Below are positions 45,265 through 52,883 of a stretch of 64,000 bases of DNA, in pieces. Below the pieces are notes generated by a model. It was given only the letters and a program-made list of their open reading frames with translations, was not told where the DNA came from and did not search any database. Made by a program: the position numbers and the translations under genes. Source of the DNA: VGJW01 sp035285595 (GTDB lineage Bacteria; Cyanobacteriota; Sericytochromatia; S15B-MN24; VGJW01). The stretch spans positions 5,537-69,536 of the forward strand of contig JAYKGV010000004.1 of assembly GCA_035285595.1 (NCBI GenBank), written 5' to 3'. Every line of letters begins with the position of its first letter. Positions within the stretch are counted from its first letter, which is position 1.

Positions 45265-46401
45265 TTGGCCAATGCGACGGAACCTGAGGGACGAGGCCTC
45301 GAGGCCAGTCTGACGCGTGCGATGGAGCGCGCCCTTGAACTGGCTGCGCTGGGCCGAGGATGGACCTCGCCTGCGCCGCTGTCGGGTGCGGTGGTCCTAC
45401 GTGAGGGGGAGTCGGTCGCCGAAGGATTCGCGCAGGATGCCGGAGGTCGGCACGCCCTCTTCCACGCCCTCGCAGCTGCCGGCGACTTGGCTCGCGGAGC
45501 CTCGCTGGTTCTGACGACGGAGCCGGGTGGCCCTCCCCAGGCCGTGGTCGAGGCGGTGCTGGCGGCCCGTGTCGCCAGAGTCGTGGTCGGCGCTCCCGAC
45601 CCTAATCCTGCGAGCCGGGGTCAGGTACTCGATGCCTTGTCCCGAGCTGGGGTGCGCTTTGGCGAGGCTCCCCTGCAGCAGGCGGCACGCCGCCTGAACG
45701 AGGCTTACGAGGTCTTTTTCCGGACGCGTCGTCCGTTCGTGACCGTCTTCTCCGTGATGAGCCTAGATGGCAAGACCGCCACCAGTATTGGTGAGCGTCC
45801 CCGTGCCCCCTCCGAACTGCTCGACGATCTCAGGGCAGACCACGACGCAGTCCTTCTGGGCGTTCAGGAACTAGTCTCCGAGGACGTCTGGCCCGTCACG
45901 GCTCGTGGCCGCGGTCGAAACCCGCTCCGGGTCATCGTCGACGGGATGGCTCGGACTCCCCTCGGTGCCCGGGTGCTGGCACGGAGCGGCAGTACGGGGA
46001 TGCGTTCCCAGACCCTGCTGGTCACCACGCCCTATGCCCCCCGCGAACGGGTGGATGCCCTGCGGGAAGCGGGTGCTGAAGTCCTCGTGCTACCTGCCAC
46101 GGGGGACCCTCTGGCTGTGAATATGGATCTTGATCGCCTACTGGTGCAGCTTGGTCGCCGCGACGTGGCGTCCGTGTTGCTCGAGGCCGGGGGAACACTG
46201 GCTGATGCGGCGTTCGAAGCAGGGATCGTCGATCGGCTGGTGGTTTTCCTGCACCCCGCCCTGCTCGGCGGGACCTCTTCGCCGTCCTTGGTCGGTGGGG
46301 TGGGTCATGCCTTCTTGGAGTCGGCGCCAAGGCTCGAGGAGCTCGAGGTTCGTCCCGTGGGCGAAGGACTCGTTATTACCGGTCGAGTCGCCAAAGGGTA
46401 G
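45265..46401 (+). CDS. ribD: RibD-family protein with degenerate deaminase domain and intact-looking reductase domain
   Basis: The 378 residues follow RibD. Residues 15-135 align with the deaminase (R-A-M-E-R-A-L-E-L-A, G-R-G-W-T-S-P, D-P-N-P), but the zinc site is gone: the usual H-A-E reads H-A-L, and E-P-C with its second Cys reads E-P-G-G-P-P without cysteines. Residues 150-378 match the 5-amino-6-ribosylaminouracil reductase (V-M-S-L-D-G-K-T-A, R-A-D-H-D-A-V-L-L-G, E-A-G-G-T-L). So only the reduction step of riboflavin synthesis is likely. Start TTG 45265 with GGGGGAA upstream. Confidence 0.82.
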   Translation: MANATEPEGRGLEASLTRAMERALELAALGRGWTSPAPLSGAVVLREGESVAEGFAQDAGGRHALFHALAAAGDLARGASLVLTTEPGGPPQAVVEAVLAARVARVVVGAPDPNPASRGQVLDALSRAGVRFGEAPLQQAARRLNEAYEVFFRTRRPFVTVFSVMSLDGKTATSIGERPRAPSELLDDLRADHDAVLLGVQELVSEDVWPVTARGRGRNPLRVIVDGMARTPLGARVLARSGSTGMRSQTLLVTTPYAPRERVDALREAGAEVLVLPATGDPLAVNMDLDRLLVQLGRRDVASVLLEAGGTLADAAFEAGIVDRLVVFLHPALLGGTSSPSLVGGVGHAFLESAPRLEELEVRPVGEGLVITGRVAKG

Positions 46402-46418
46402 AAGTCGCGCGCCCGGGC

Positions 46419-47462
46419 TCACGAACCGGAGGCAGCTGCCGTCGACACCAAGGTGCGGCCTGCCGCCGCAGCTGCGGCAGGCAGTTCCTGCATCAGTCGC
46501 GCGAACGCCTCAAGGTCCATCGACTGCGAGCCGTCACTGAGCGCCCGTCCTGGGAAAGGGTGCACTTCCAGGAGCAGGCCATCGGCTCCTGCAGTCAGGG
46601 CGGCCTTGGCCATCGCCGGTACGAGGGACCGTCTGCCCGTACCATGGGATGGGTCGGCTACGACAGGAAGGTGAGACAACTCGTGCAAGGCTGGAATAGC
46701 GGCAAGATCCAGCATGTTGCGGGTGTAGTCCTCGAAGGAACGGACGCCACGCTCGCAAAGAATGACCCGTGCGTTACCCTCGGCAAGAATGTACTCGGCA
46801 GCGAGCAGCAGCTCCTTCAGCGTCGCGGAAAGGCCCCGCTTGAGCAGGACGGGACGGGTGCTGCGGCCGGCCCGACGCAGCAAGGGGTAGTGTTGCATGT
46901 TGCGGGCCCCAATCTGTACGAGGTCGGCCACTTCTTCGACGGCATCGAACGAGGCCAGATCGACCGCTTCGGTGACGATGGCGAGGCCGGTCTCCCGTCG
47001 CGCCAAATCAAGCATGGCCAAGCCCCGGCCGCCCAGACCCTGAAAGCTGTACGGGCTCGTCCTCGGCTTGAAGGCTCCCCCCCTGAGCACCATTCCCCCC
47101 GCAGCCCGAACCGCGCGTGCGGTCTCGAGGACCTGATCCTCGTCTTCGACGGCGCATGGACCAGCCATGACCACCACTCCCTCCCCACCGAAGACGACTC
47201 CGGGTGCGACGGCGACCCGGGTCGTTCCCGAACCCAGCGCGCGGCTGGCAAGAGGGTGGGGCGAGGACACGCGCACGATATCGAGGACACCCGGCAGGCT
47301 GGCCAGCCGCCCTGAGGGCTGGCCGTCCGGACCACCCCAGAGCCCCACGGCGACCCGCTCGCCTTGAGTCACCTCGCGGGCTTCGTAGCCGAGGGCCCGC
47401 GCGTGGGCGATGACCTCTCCGATCTCGGAGGGTGTGGCGTGCGAACGCATAACGACAAACAT
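46419..47462 (-). CDS. aroF: 3-deoxy-7-phosphoheptulonate synthase (DAHP synthase, AroG1/AroF type I-beta)
   Basis: This 347-residue protein has an N-terminal ferredoxin-like regulatory domain (M-F-V-V-M to about 70) and the catalytic barrel with A-G-P-C-A-V-E near 100, G-G-A-F-K-P-R-T-S-P-Y near 127-137, I-G-A-R-N-M-Q near 185 and D-P-S-H-G-T-G near 267. It joins PEP and erythrose 4-phosphate in the first step of aromatic amino-acid synthesis. Divergent from the selenoperoxiredoxin, 84 bases between starts. Confidence 0.93.
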   Translation of the reverse strand: MFVVMRSHATPSEIGEVIAHARALGYEAREVTQGERVAVGLWGGPDGQPSGRLASLPGVLDIVRVSSPHPLASRALGSGTTRVAVAPGVVFGGEGVVVMAGPCAVEDEDQVLETARAVRAAGGMVLRGGAFKPRTSPYSFQGLGGRGLAMLDLARRETGLAIVTEAVDLASFDAVEEVADLVQIGARNMQHYPLLRRAGRSTRPVLLKRGLSATLKELLLAAEYILAEGNARVILCERGVRSFEDYTRNMLDLAAIPALHELSHLPVVADPSHGTGRRSLVPAMAKAALTAGADGLLLEVHPFPGRALSDGSQSMDLEAFARLMQELPAAAAAAGRTLVSTAAASGS

Positions 47463-47533
47463 GAGGTGCCCGTCAGTCTAGCCCCCCGTGGCCCGCAGGG
47501 CAAACGCCGCAAAGGCGCGGGGACGGTGTTTGG

Positions 47534-47539
47534 TATGAT
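47534..47539 (+). promoter_or_regulatory. TATGAT -10-like element before the selenoperoxiredoxin
   Basis: TATGAT ends seven bases before ATG 47547. No clear -35 is present 16-18 bases upstream. Confidence 0.4.
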
Positions 47540-47546
47540 GATCGGC

Positions 47547-48074
47547 ATGTTCGTACCTCTCGCGGTGTTGCTGGCCGGGCTTGCCGTGGGCGAGCCTGCC
47601 CCCGACTTCGCCCTGCCGGCCGAAGACGGGCGGGTGGTTCGTTTGTCGCGCTTGCCCCGTGGCCCCGTCGTGCTCGCCTTCTTTCCCAAGGCCTTCACAC
47701 CCGGCTGAGAGGCGGAGATGAAGTTGCTCTCCGGCCTTCATCCAAGGCTGCGGGCGCAAGGGGTCCAGGTCCTGGGCCTTTCCGCGGATGATCCTTCGAC
47801 CCAGGGGCGTTTTGCTCTGCACTGTGCCACACCCTTCCCTCTGCTTTCAGATGCAGGCGCGCGGGTGGCCGGGCAGTACAAGGCTCGATGGTTTGGCATC
47901 ATGCCGTTGGCCGATCGCGTGACATTTGTCCTCGACGGACAGCACCGCATCCGTCATGTCTTGCAAGGCATGCCCGAACCCCGAGCGCTTCTCGTCGCCG
48001 TGGCTGACGCAGCCTCCGCCTCCGTAACTGCCACGTCTTCCTCCGCACCGTTGCCCGCCGTATCCCCCCCCTGA
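47547..48074 (+). CDS. Selenocysteine-containing peroxiredoxin (UGA read as Sec54)
   Basis: The reading frame is interrupted by TGA at 47706-47708, exactly where thiol peroxidases of the AhpC/TSA-BCP class have the peroxidatic Cys: A-F-T-P-G-TGA-E-A-E. Translation of TGA as Sec gives a 175-residue protein with an N-terminal hydrophobic signal-like segment (1-15), the F-F-P-K-A-F-T-P-G active-site loop, L-G-L-S-A-D-D-P, F-P-L-L-S-D and a TFVLD-type strand. No resolving Cys follows within five residues. It probably reduces peroxides in the periplasm or at the membrane. selA and selB are encoded 6-9 kb away. The start has a -10 element directly upstream; ATG 47535 is also in frame. Confidence 0.85.
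47706..47742 (+). promoter_or_regulatory. Candidate bacterial SECIS element following the UGA
   Basis: Downstream of the TGA, GATGAAG (47717-47723) pairs perfectly with CTTCATC (47736-47742), putting the apical loop 16 bases after the UGA, within the usual bSECIS distance. An alternative shorter stem GGAGA/TCTCC (47714-47732) has a nine-base loop with G as its second base. Either could be recognised by SelB. Confidence 0.6.
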
Positions 48075-48097
48075 GCTTCCGAAGGGTCCCCAGCACG

Positions 48098-48460
48098 ATG
48101 GCCGGTTCCGCTACCGTTCTTTCCCACTTGCGCTTGGCTTTGGCGTGCGGCAGCACGGCGTGGCTCGAACGCGAGCCTGCGCGGCAGGCCTTCCGTCTTT
48201 CTCGCTTCGAGGCCAGCACCGACTTCGGCCGACGCAGGCCCCTGCCGGCTCCCGGTGCCTCCTTGGTAGGTTTCGGGCCCTATCCTCGCTGGGATGCCAA
48301 CGTGATGTTGCGGGTGTCCTCGGTGCCGGAGGCGGGCGGCATGATGGAAGGTGAGCATGCCTTCATCCTTGTGGGGCAATTCCTGTTCCTCGATTCCGGT
48401 GGACAAGTTGGGGTCTTCGGTCCGATTCGTGGAGCTTCTTGGGAGGAAGCCGTCGCATAG
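48098..48460 (+). CDS. Small protein of unknown function
   Basis: This 120-residue protein has no signal peptide and no recognisable family. It shows an Arg-rich middle, F-G-P-Y-P-R-W-D-A-N and a beta-rich end (F-I-L-V-G-Q-F-L-F-L-D). It starts 23 bases after the selenoperoxiredoxin stop on the same strand and may be cotranscribed. No clear ribosome-binding site. Confidence 0.4.
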   Translation: MAGSATVLSHLRLALACGSTAWLEREPARQAFRLSRFEASTDFGRRRPLPAPGASLVGFGPYPRWDANVMLRVSSVPEAGGMMEGEHAFILVGQFLFLDSGGQVGVFGPIRGASWEEAVA

Positions 48461-48564
48461 GTCGGATCTTTTTCGAACCTTGAATCATTCTTAAGAATCC
48501 GGGACTCAGGGCCTGACGATGACATGGGTGTTACCCGCCGTCGGCAGGAAAGAGGAGTCCCGAG

Positions 48565-49119
48565 TTGGCCGTTCAGAGCATCAAGCCCGTTGTCGCGCCC
48601 AGGATTGCCCGTCCCGCGGCTGAGCCGAAGAGTCTCGTGAAGCCTGATCCCTTGATGGAGGATCTGAAGGCGGTCGTCGTTCCAGGTGCGGCCGCGCTCC
48701 TGCGCGAGACCGGCAAGACCATTGGCCAGGGAAGTTTCTGGAAAGAGCTCGGGCTGAGCACCTTGAAGGGCAACCTCAAGGGCAACCTGATCTGGAACGG
48801 CGCAGGATCGACCATTCGCAACGTGGTGGCCTTGGCCAAAAATCAGCAGACACCTGCTCGTGCCGTTGGCAACGTGGCGGCGGATCTCACGGTCGGCACG
48901 GCCAATGGTGTGGTCACGGGCCTCGCGGTCACGGGGGCCACGATGGCCATCACGGCTGCCGGCCTCACGGCAGCGCCGGTCCTGCTGGGGGCGCCGGCCA
49001 TCGTGGGGGCCATGGCGGTGAGCTGGGGGGTCAACCGCGGTCTCAACAAGCTCGACCAGCAGTTCGGTTTTCGGCAAAAGATCAGCGATTCGGTCGCGGG
49101 CATGCTGGGAGAGAAGTAG
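48565..49119 (+). CDS. Glycine/alanine-rich protein of unknown function
   Basis: The 184 residues begin at TTG 48565, supported by AGGAAAGAGGAG upstream. The N-terminal 90 residues are soluble and basic; about 105-155 is a Gly/Ala/Val-rich hydrophobic region able to form two membrane helices; the C-terminus is polar. No signal peptide. The family is unknown; the hairpin-like hydrophobic part could insert into a membrane. Confidence 0.55.
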   Translation: MAVQSIKPVVAPRIARPAAEPKSLVKPDPLMEDLKAVVVPGAAALLRETGKTIGQGSFWKELGLSTLKGNLKGNLIWNGAGSTIRNVVALAKNQQTPARAVGNVAADLTVGTANGVVTGLAVTGATMAITAAGLTAAPVLLGAPAIVGAMAVSWGVNRGLNKLDQQFGFRQKISDSVAGMLGEK

Positions 49120-49132
49120 GCGGATCCGCGGC

Positions 49133-49162
49133 GGGGAATTCCGGAGGTACCGGAGTTCCCCC
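49133..49162. terminator. Hairpin between convergent genes at 49.1 kb
   Basis: GGGGAATTCCGG and CCGGAGTTCCCC form an imperfect stem between the stop at 49119 and the convergent stop at 49179. No T run follows, so its role as terminator is uncertain. Confidence 0.35.
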
Positions 49163-49178
49163 GAACCTTGACTGGCGG

Positions 49179-49481
49179 TCAGCAAGTGGTCGTGTACAGA
49201 CGTTCCAGCGTCGCGCCGAGGTGCTCCCGCAACACGGCATATTCTTCGGCTCCAGCATTCGAGAGCTCGGCGGGGTTGACTTGCTTGAGGCGCTCCCACA
49301 GGCCGTAGCACCGGGCTTGCCACCACTCGAGCTCCGCATCCAGGATACGGCTCCATGGCGGAGAGGGCAGGTAGGGATTTCCCTCGACATTGCGCGGCAG
49401 CGTCCCTTGCGAAGCCCCGAGCGCCTCCAGCCAGTCGTCGCGCACCCTCTCCAGACGCAGGGTGCCGGGTATCTGCCTCAC
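49179..49481 (-). CDS. Small protein of unknown function downstream of tolC-like gene
   Basis: This 100-residue protein has aromatic- and Glu-rich helices (W-W-Q-A-R-C-Y-G-L-W-E-R) and no signal peptide. Its GTG start overlaps the TolC-like stop (GTGA), so it belongs to the same unit. No family recognised. Confidence 0.55.
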   Translation of the reverse strand: MRQIPGTLRLERVRDDWLEALGASQGTLPRNVEGNPYLPSPPWSRILDAELEWWQARCYGLWERLKQVNPAELSNAGAEEYAVLREHLGATLERLYTTTC

Positions 49482-50812
49482 GGGCCTTTCCTTTCGGGAA
49501 TAAGGTTTTCAAGCGTTCGACTGCGCCACCACCAGTCAAGTCGAAGTGCCAATTGCCGGACTCGTAACTCGTCGCGTGCCTGTCTTGCTCGCCGGACACC
49601 CGCCAGCGCATCCACCGTGTCCCGGATGGTGGCGAGACCCGTTCCCAGGGCCTGGTAAAGCAGTCGATGGCGCTCTTGTGCCCGGACAAGGGCCGTCTCG
49701 GCAGGTTTCAAGGCTTCGCCAAGCGCATCTGCCTCGGCGAGACGTCCCCCGAGTTCCGCCTCGAGTTGCAGCGTCGCGGCGGCGAGGTCTTCGGCGGCTG
49801 CATCAGCCTGGGCACGGCTGCGGGCGTCGGCCAGGCCTTGTCGAGCCGCCTCTCGGGGTTCCCACACGAGACGCCCCCCCACGGCATAAAGAGGAGTCTG
49901 GCCCGAGATCCAGCGACCGCTCGTCAACTGTCCCGCGTAGTTGACAGCCTGACCTCTGGCGAAAAGTTCGGGTCGGGGCCAGAGGCGCGAGCGGGCCACT
50001 TCCCCCTGCGCCTGGGCCCGAAGGCGCCGGGCATCCGCCTCGAGTCTCTCGGGGGCAAGGGCCACCACCCGGGGTGCGCTTGCGCTCGCCGGCAAGGGAA
50101 GTGCCTCCGTCCAGCTTGGGCCCGGCCAAAGACCGGGAAGGGGCTCCAGGCCGGGAAAGGAGCGGACGCGAGCTTCCTGACGCCGGACCTCAGGCTCTGC
50201 GAGCAGGCGCTCCGCCCGCACGAGGTCCCGAGCGGTACCTACTTCGTGACCCTGTGCCCTTGTTGCCAGACCTCGCTTCTCGAGTCGTTCCACGGCCACC
50301 GCCAGCTCCTCTGCTCGCTCTTCCGCATCTTGCAGGGCGGCCAAGCGGACACGAGCAAGGCCGAGATCGAGCAGTGCGGCGGTGAGCTCGCGCCCGACCA
50401 TTCGCACCTCCATCGCCCAGCGCGCCATGGAGACCTCGACCTCGCCCTTGGCGGCATCCAAGGTGCCGGAGACGGTCCAGGGCAGAGGCAGTGGAACATC
50501 GAGGTTGCCAAGAGGACCCCAGATCCATTCAGGGGGGCCCCCGTGGTGTTCTTCGGGCGTGGCGAAACGTACGTCCCCACCAAGGCGCAAGGCCGGGAGC
50601 AAGTCCACCAGGGTTTGACCGGCGAAGGCACGCGCGTCTTCCATCCGCTGCCATGCCGACCTGACCCGGGGATGGCGCATGATCACTCCGTCCAGCATCG
50701 AGTCAGGAGCCGCGGGTGCTTCCCCTGCAAGGCAAAGCAGGGACGCGAGGATTCCTGAGAGGAGCCCGGAAAGGCGGGGCTGCCGGCTTCTAATACCCCG
50801 GCGGAAGGTCAT
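49478..50812 (-). CDS. TolC-family outer-membrane channel protein
   Basis: This 444-residue protein has a signal peptide (cleavage near A-P-A-A at 31-36) and the two long helical repeats of outer-membrane efflux proteins, e.g. A-x-x-A-R-A-F-A near 60 and L-A-D-A-R-S-R-A-Q-A near 325, with strand segments around P-L-P-W-T-V-S-G and W-I-S-G-Q-T-P-L-Y-A. It would form the outer channel of an efflux system; no pump or adaptor is adjacent. It overlaps the DA1-like gene by about 23 bases. Confidence 0.75.
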   Translation of the reverse strand: MTFRRGIRSRQPRLSGLLSGILASLLCLAGEAPAAPDSMLDGVIMRHPRVRSAWQRMEDARAFAGQTLVDLLPALRLGGDVRFATPEEHHGGPPEWIWGPLGNLDVPLPLPWTVSGTLDAAKGEVEVSMARWAMEVRMVGRELTAALLDLGLARVRLAALQDAEERAEELAVAVERLEKRGLATRAQGHEVGTARDLVRAERLLAEPEVRRQEARVRSFPGLEPLPGLWPGPSWTEALPLPASASAPRVVALAPERLEADARRLRAQAQGEVARSRLWPRPELFARGQAVNYAGQLTSGRWISGQTPLYAVGGRLVWEPREAARQGLADARSRAQADAAAEDLAAATLQLEAELGGRLAEADALGEALKPAETALVRAQERHRLLYQALGTGLATIRDTVDALAGVRRARQARDELRVRQLALRLDWWWRSRTLENLIPERKGP

Positions 50813-51746
50813 GCTGCGTTCTCAGAATCTCGAGGAGGGCGGGCCAGCCGCGCATCTCCACGAAACGCCGGACCCGCCGGAATCCGGCCCCGTAGGTCGG
50901 GTCGTCATCATACTGGATCATCTCGAGGCGCTTGGTCGACTCAGGAGTGCCGGTTTCGGCAAGGATCAGGGCCTCGACGTATCGCGCGGCGCCTTCCTCG
51001 AGTTGCGGCTGGCGGCGCTGGCTTCCGGCCAGATGGCCCCAGGCATGCATGAGTTCGTGCCCCATCACGCTTGCGAAGACGTCCTCGGGCAACCCGGCCA
51101 GGGCGAAAACCGATAGGTCCACCTGTCTGTCAAGCACCTCGGCCCCCCTCACCCGCTGCCGCACCACCGCGCGTGTCAGGCCGACCGTCTCACCTCCGAA
51201 GGCGTAACTCCCCTGACGCTGGATGTGCTGCAACCAGGGACGCATGCCAAGCGCGAGAGGGATCAGAGGGGAGTCCAGCATCAGGCCCCACTGTGCGATC
51301 CTGTCGCGTACCCGCTTCATGATTTTGACTCCAGCCTCGGGCGTGTCGACGGCGGTGCGACGGCAAAGATTGCACACGAGGCGACCATCGGTGTAGGTCA
51401 CCCCCCCGCCCGTGCTGCCTTGGCCGATGATACGACCGCAGTAGGCACATTGGTGGATGCCGCGGCCGTGCTCGGCATGGGCGTGGAAGCCCCAGCGATC
51501 GACGCGCGAGGTGCCCATGACGGCTTGGCTACAAATGGCACAGCGCGGGGCAAGCTTGTCGGCGTAACACGCAGGGTGGAAGTTGCCCTGCTGGTTTTGC
51601 AGGTAGCGACCTTCGATGGATCTGCCGCAGACCCCGCAAGTGAGTTGCTGCGCCATGGCCGGCGCGATGGTCTGCCACGGGGGCAAAGGGATGCAGCAGG
51701 TAAACGCGAGGGCGCATGCGAGGGCCCGGAGCCAAGTGACGGACAT
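50790..51746 (-). CDS. Secreted DA1-like metallopeptidase with LIM-type zinc domain
   Basis: The 318 residues have a signal peptide (A-M-A near 30-32). A LIM-like zinc region covers 37-128 with C-x2-C at 37-40, H-x2-C at 57-60, C-x2-C at 69-72, C-x2-C at 100-103 and C-x2-C at 125-128. A DA1-like peptidase domain follows: H-E-L-M-H at 230-234, L-E-E-G near 249-252 and the late Y-G-A-G-F-R-R motif. Plant DA1 ubiquitin-activated peptidases show the same order (LIM, then H-E-M-M-H-A-W, L-E-E-G, Y-G-L-G-F). Here the protein is predicted to be exported, so its substrate must differ. It lies between glk and the TolC-like gene. Confidence 0.78.
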   Translation of the reverse strand: MSVTWLRALACALAFTCCIPLPPWQTIAPAMAQQLTCGVCGRSIEGRYLQNQQGNFHPACYADKLAPRCAICSQAVMGTSRVDRWGFHAHAEHGRGIHQCAYCGRIIGQGSTGGGVTYTDGRLVCNLCRRTAVDTPEAGVKIMKRVRDRIAQWGLMLDSPLIPLALGMRPWLQHIQRQGSYAFGGETVGLTRAVVRQRVRGAEVLDRQVDLSVFALAGLPEDVFASVMGHELMHAWGHLAGSQRRQPQLEEGAARYVEALILAETGTPESTKRLEMIQYDDDPTYGAGFRRVRRFVEMRGWPALLEILRTQHDLPPGY

Positions 51747-51793
51747 GTGCCATGGATACCCCGGGAGGGGGCAATCGTCCGTCCAGAGCTCTC

Positions 51794-52780
51794 TCAGGCT
51801 GACCGCGCGAGCACCAGTGCTCCCCGGATGGCCACGTCATCTGCTGTCACGAGGGAGACGTGCAACTGCTCGATCAGGTGCTGCATCCGTCCTTTGTCCG
51901 TCATGGCCTCGAGAAAGCCGCCGCCCTGCACCAGATGTTTCTCCAGCTTCTGGGCCACGCCGCCAGCTAGGTAGATGCCGCCCGTAGGCAAGGCGGTGAG
52001 CGCGGCATTGCCCACCGCTGTTCCGAAGATCCTCAAGAAGCGGTCGAGCAAGGCCTTGCTCGTCCTGCAGGTGCCGGCTTCTGCGGCGGCTACCAGGGCA
52101 GCGGCCACGCCTCGACCTTCCGCCAAAGCACGGGTGACGTTGCCTGCGAGAGGCTGGCCTTCCTCTCGGGCCCATTCCGCCAGCGCCGCGAGGCCTGTGC
52201 CTGAGGCGACACGCTCCACCGACACGTGGCCGAACCTCTCACGCAGCCAGCGCCACAGGGCCGAATCTTCTTCCCGGGAGGGCGCCCAGGTCATGTGTCC
52301 ACCCTCTCCGGCAAGGTAGCGATCAGGCGTGCCGTTCGAGCCAGGGACGAAGAGCCCGGTACCCATTCCGGTGCCTGCCCCGATGACGAGGCAGGCACCG
52401 GCCGGATCACGCTGGCCTTCCTGGAGCGTGTGACGTTCTTCCGAACCAAGTGTTGCCAACCCGTGGGCGACAAGTGCCATATCGTTGGCAAAGAGGACAG
52501 GACAGCCATCGAGGGCTGCGGCCAGACGATCTGCATCGAGATCCCAACCGACGTTCGTGACATGCGCTTTTCTACCATCGACCGGGCCTGCGATGCCGAC
52601 GGCCACGGCGGATGGTCGAAGCGTGCCAATGGCTACCTGCACCAGTTCCTCGAGCCCGGAGTGGCCTGCCGTAGGTACCCGGACGTCCAACAGGACCTCG
52701 GCACCGAGGGCCATCCGGAGATGCACTTTGGTGCCCCCGAGATCTATGCCTAGTATGGGAGCGGAGGTTGAGGCGGACAT
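51794..52780 (-). CDS. glk: Glucokinase
   Basis: This 328-residue protein has the ATP-binding G-I-D-L-G-G-T-K near 11-18 and the proteobacterial/cyanobacterial Glk pattern: G-I-A-G-P-V near 62, N-D-M near 99, G-A-G-T-G-M-G-T-G near 135, G-E-G-G-H-M near 158, and I-Y-L-A-G-G-V. It phosphorylates glucose at the entry to glycolysis. GGAG lies before the ATG. It begins a unit with the DA1-like peptidase, TolC-like and unknown genes. Confidence 0.9.
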   Translation of the reverse strand: MSASTSAPILGIDLGGTKVHLRMALGAEVLLDVRVPTAGHSGLEELVQVAIGTLRPSAVAVGIAGPVDGRKAHVTNVGWDLDADRLAAALDGCPVLFANDMALVAHGLATLGSEERHTLQEGQRDPAGACLVIGAGTGMGTGLFVPGSNGTPDRYLAGEGGHMTWAPSREEDSALWRWLRERFGHVSVERVASGTGLAALAEWAREEGQPLAGNVTRALAEGRGVAAALVAAAEAGTCRTSKALLDRFLRIFGTAVGNAALTALPTGGIYLAGGVAQKLEKHLVQGGGFLEAMTDKGRMQHLIEQLHVSLVTADDVAIRGALVLARSA

Positions 52781-52833
52781 GAGATCTCCGGCAGGTTGGC
52801 GAGGGTTATCTGGCGGTTAAGGACAAAGCTTTG

Positions 52834-52839
52834 TATCAT
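52834..52839 (+). promoter_or_regulatory. Possible -10 element before the ldpA-like gene
   Basis: TATCAT lies 45 bases before the ATG at 52884 in a short A+T-rich patch between divergent glk and ldpA. The -35 is poor. Unlike the leaderless cases, a GGAGG follows downstream. Confidence 0.3.
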
Positions 52840-52883
52840 GGACACGCCCTCGATCACGACCCCACCTGGAGGTGCCCGCTGCG

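Noticed and set aside
47718..48074. Separate start at ATG 47718 for a short peroxiredoxin fragment
   Set aside because: It would lack the active site and signal segment; the upstream half in the same frame ends exactly at the Cys-equivalent TGA, so one selenoprotein explains both.
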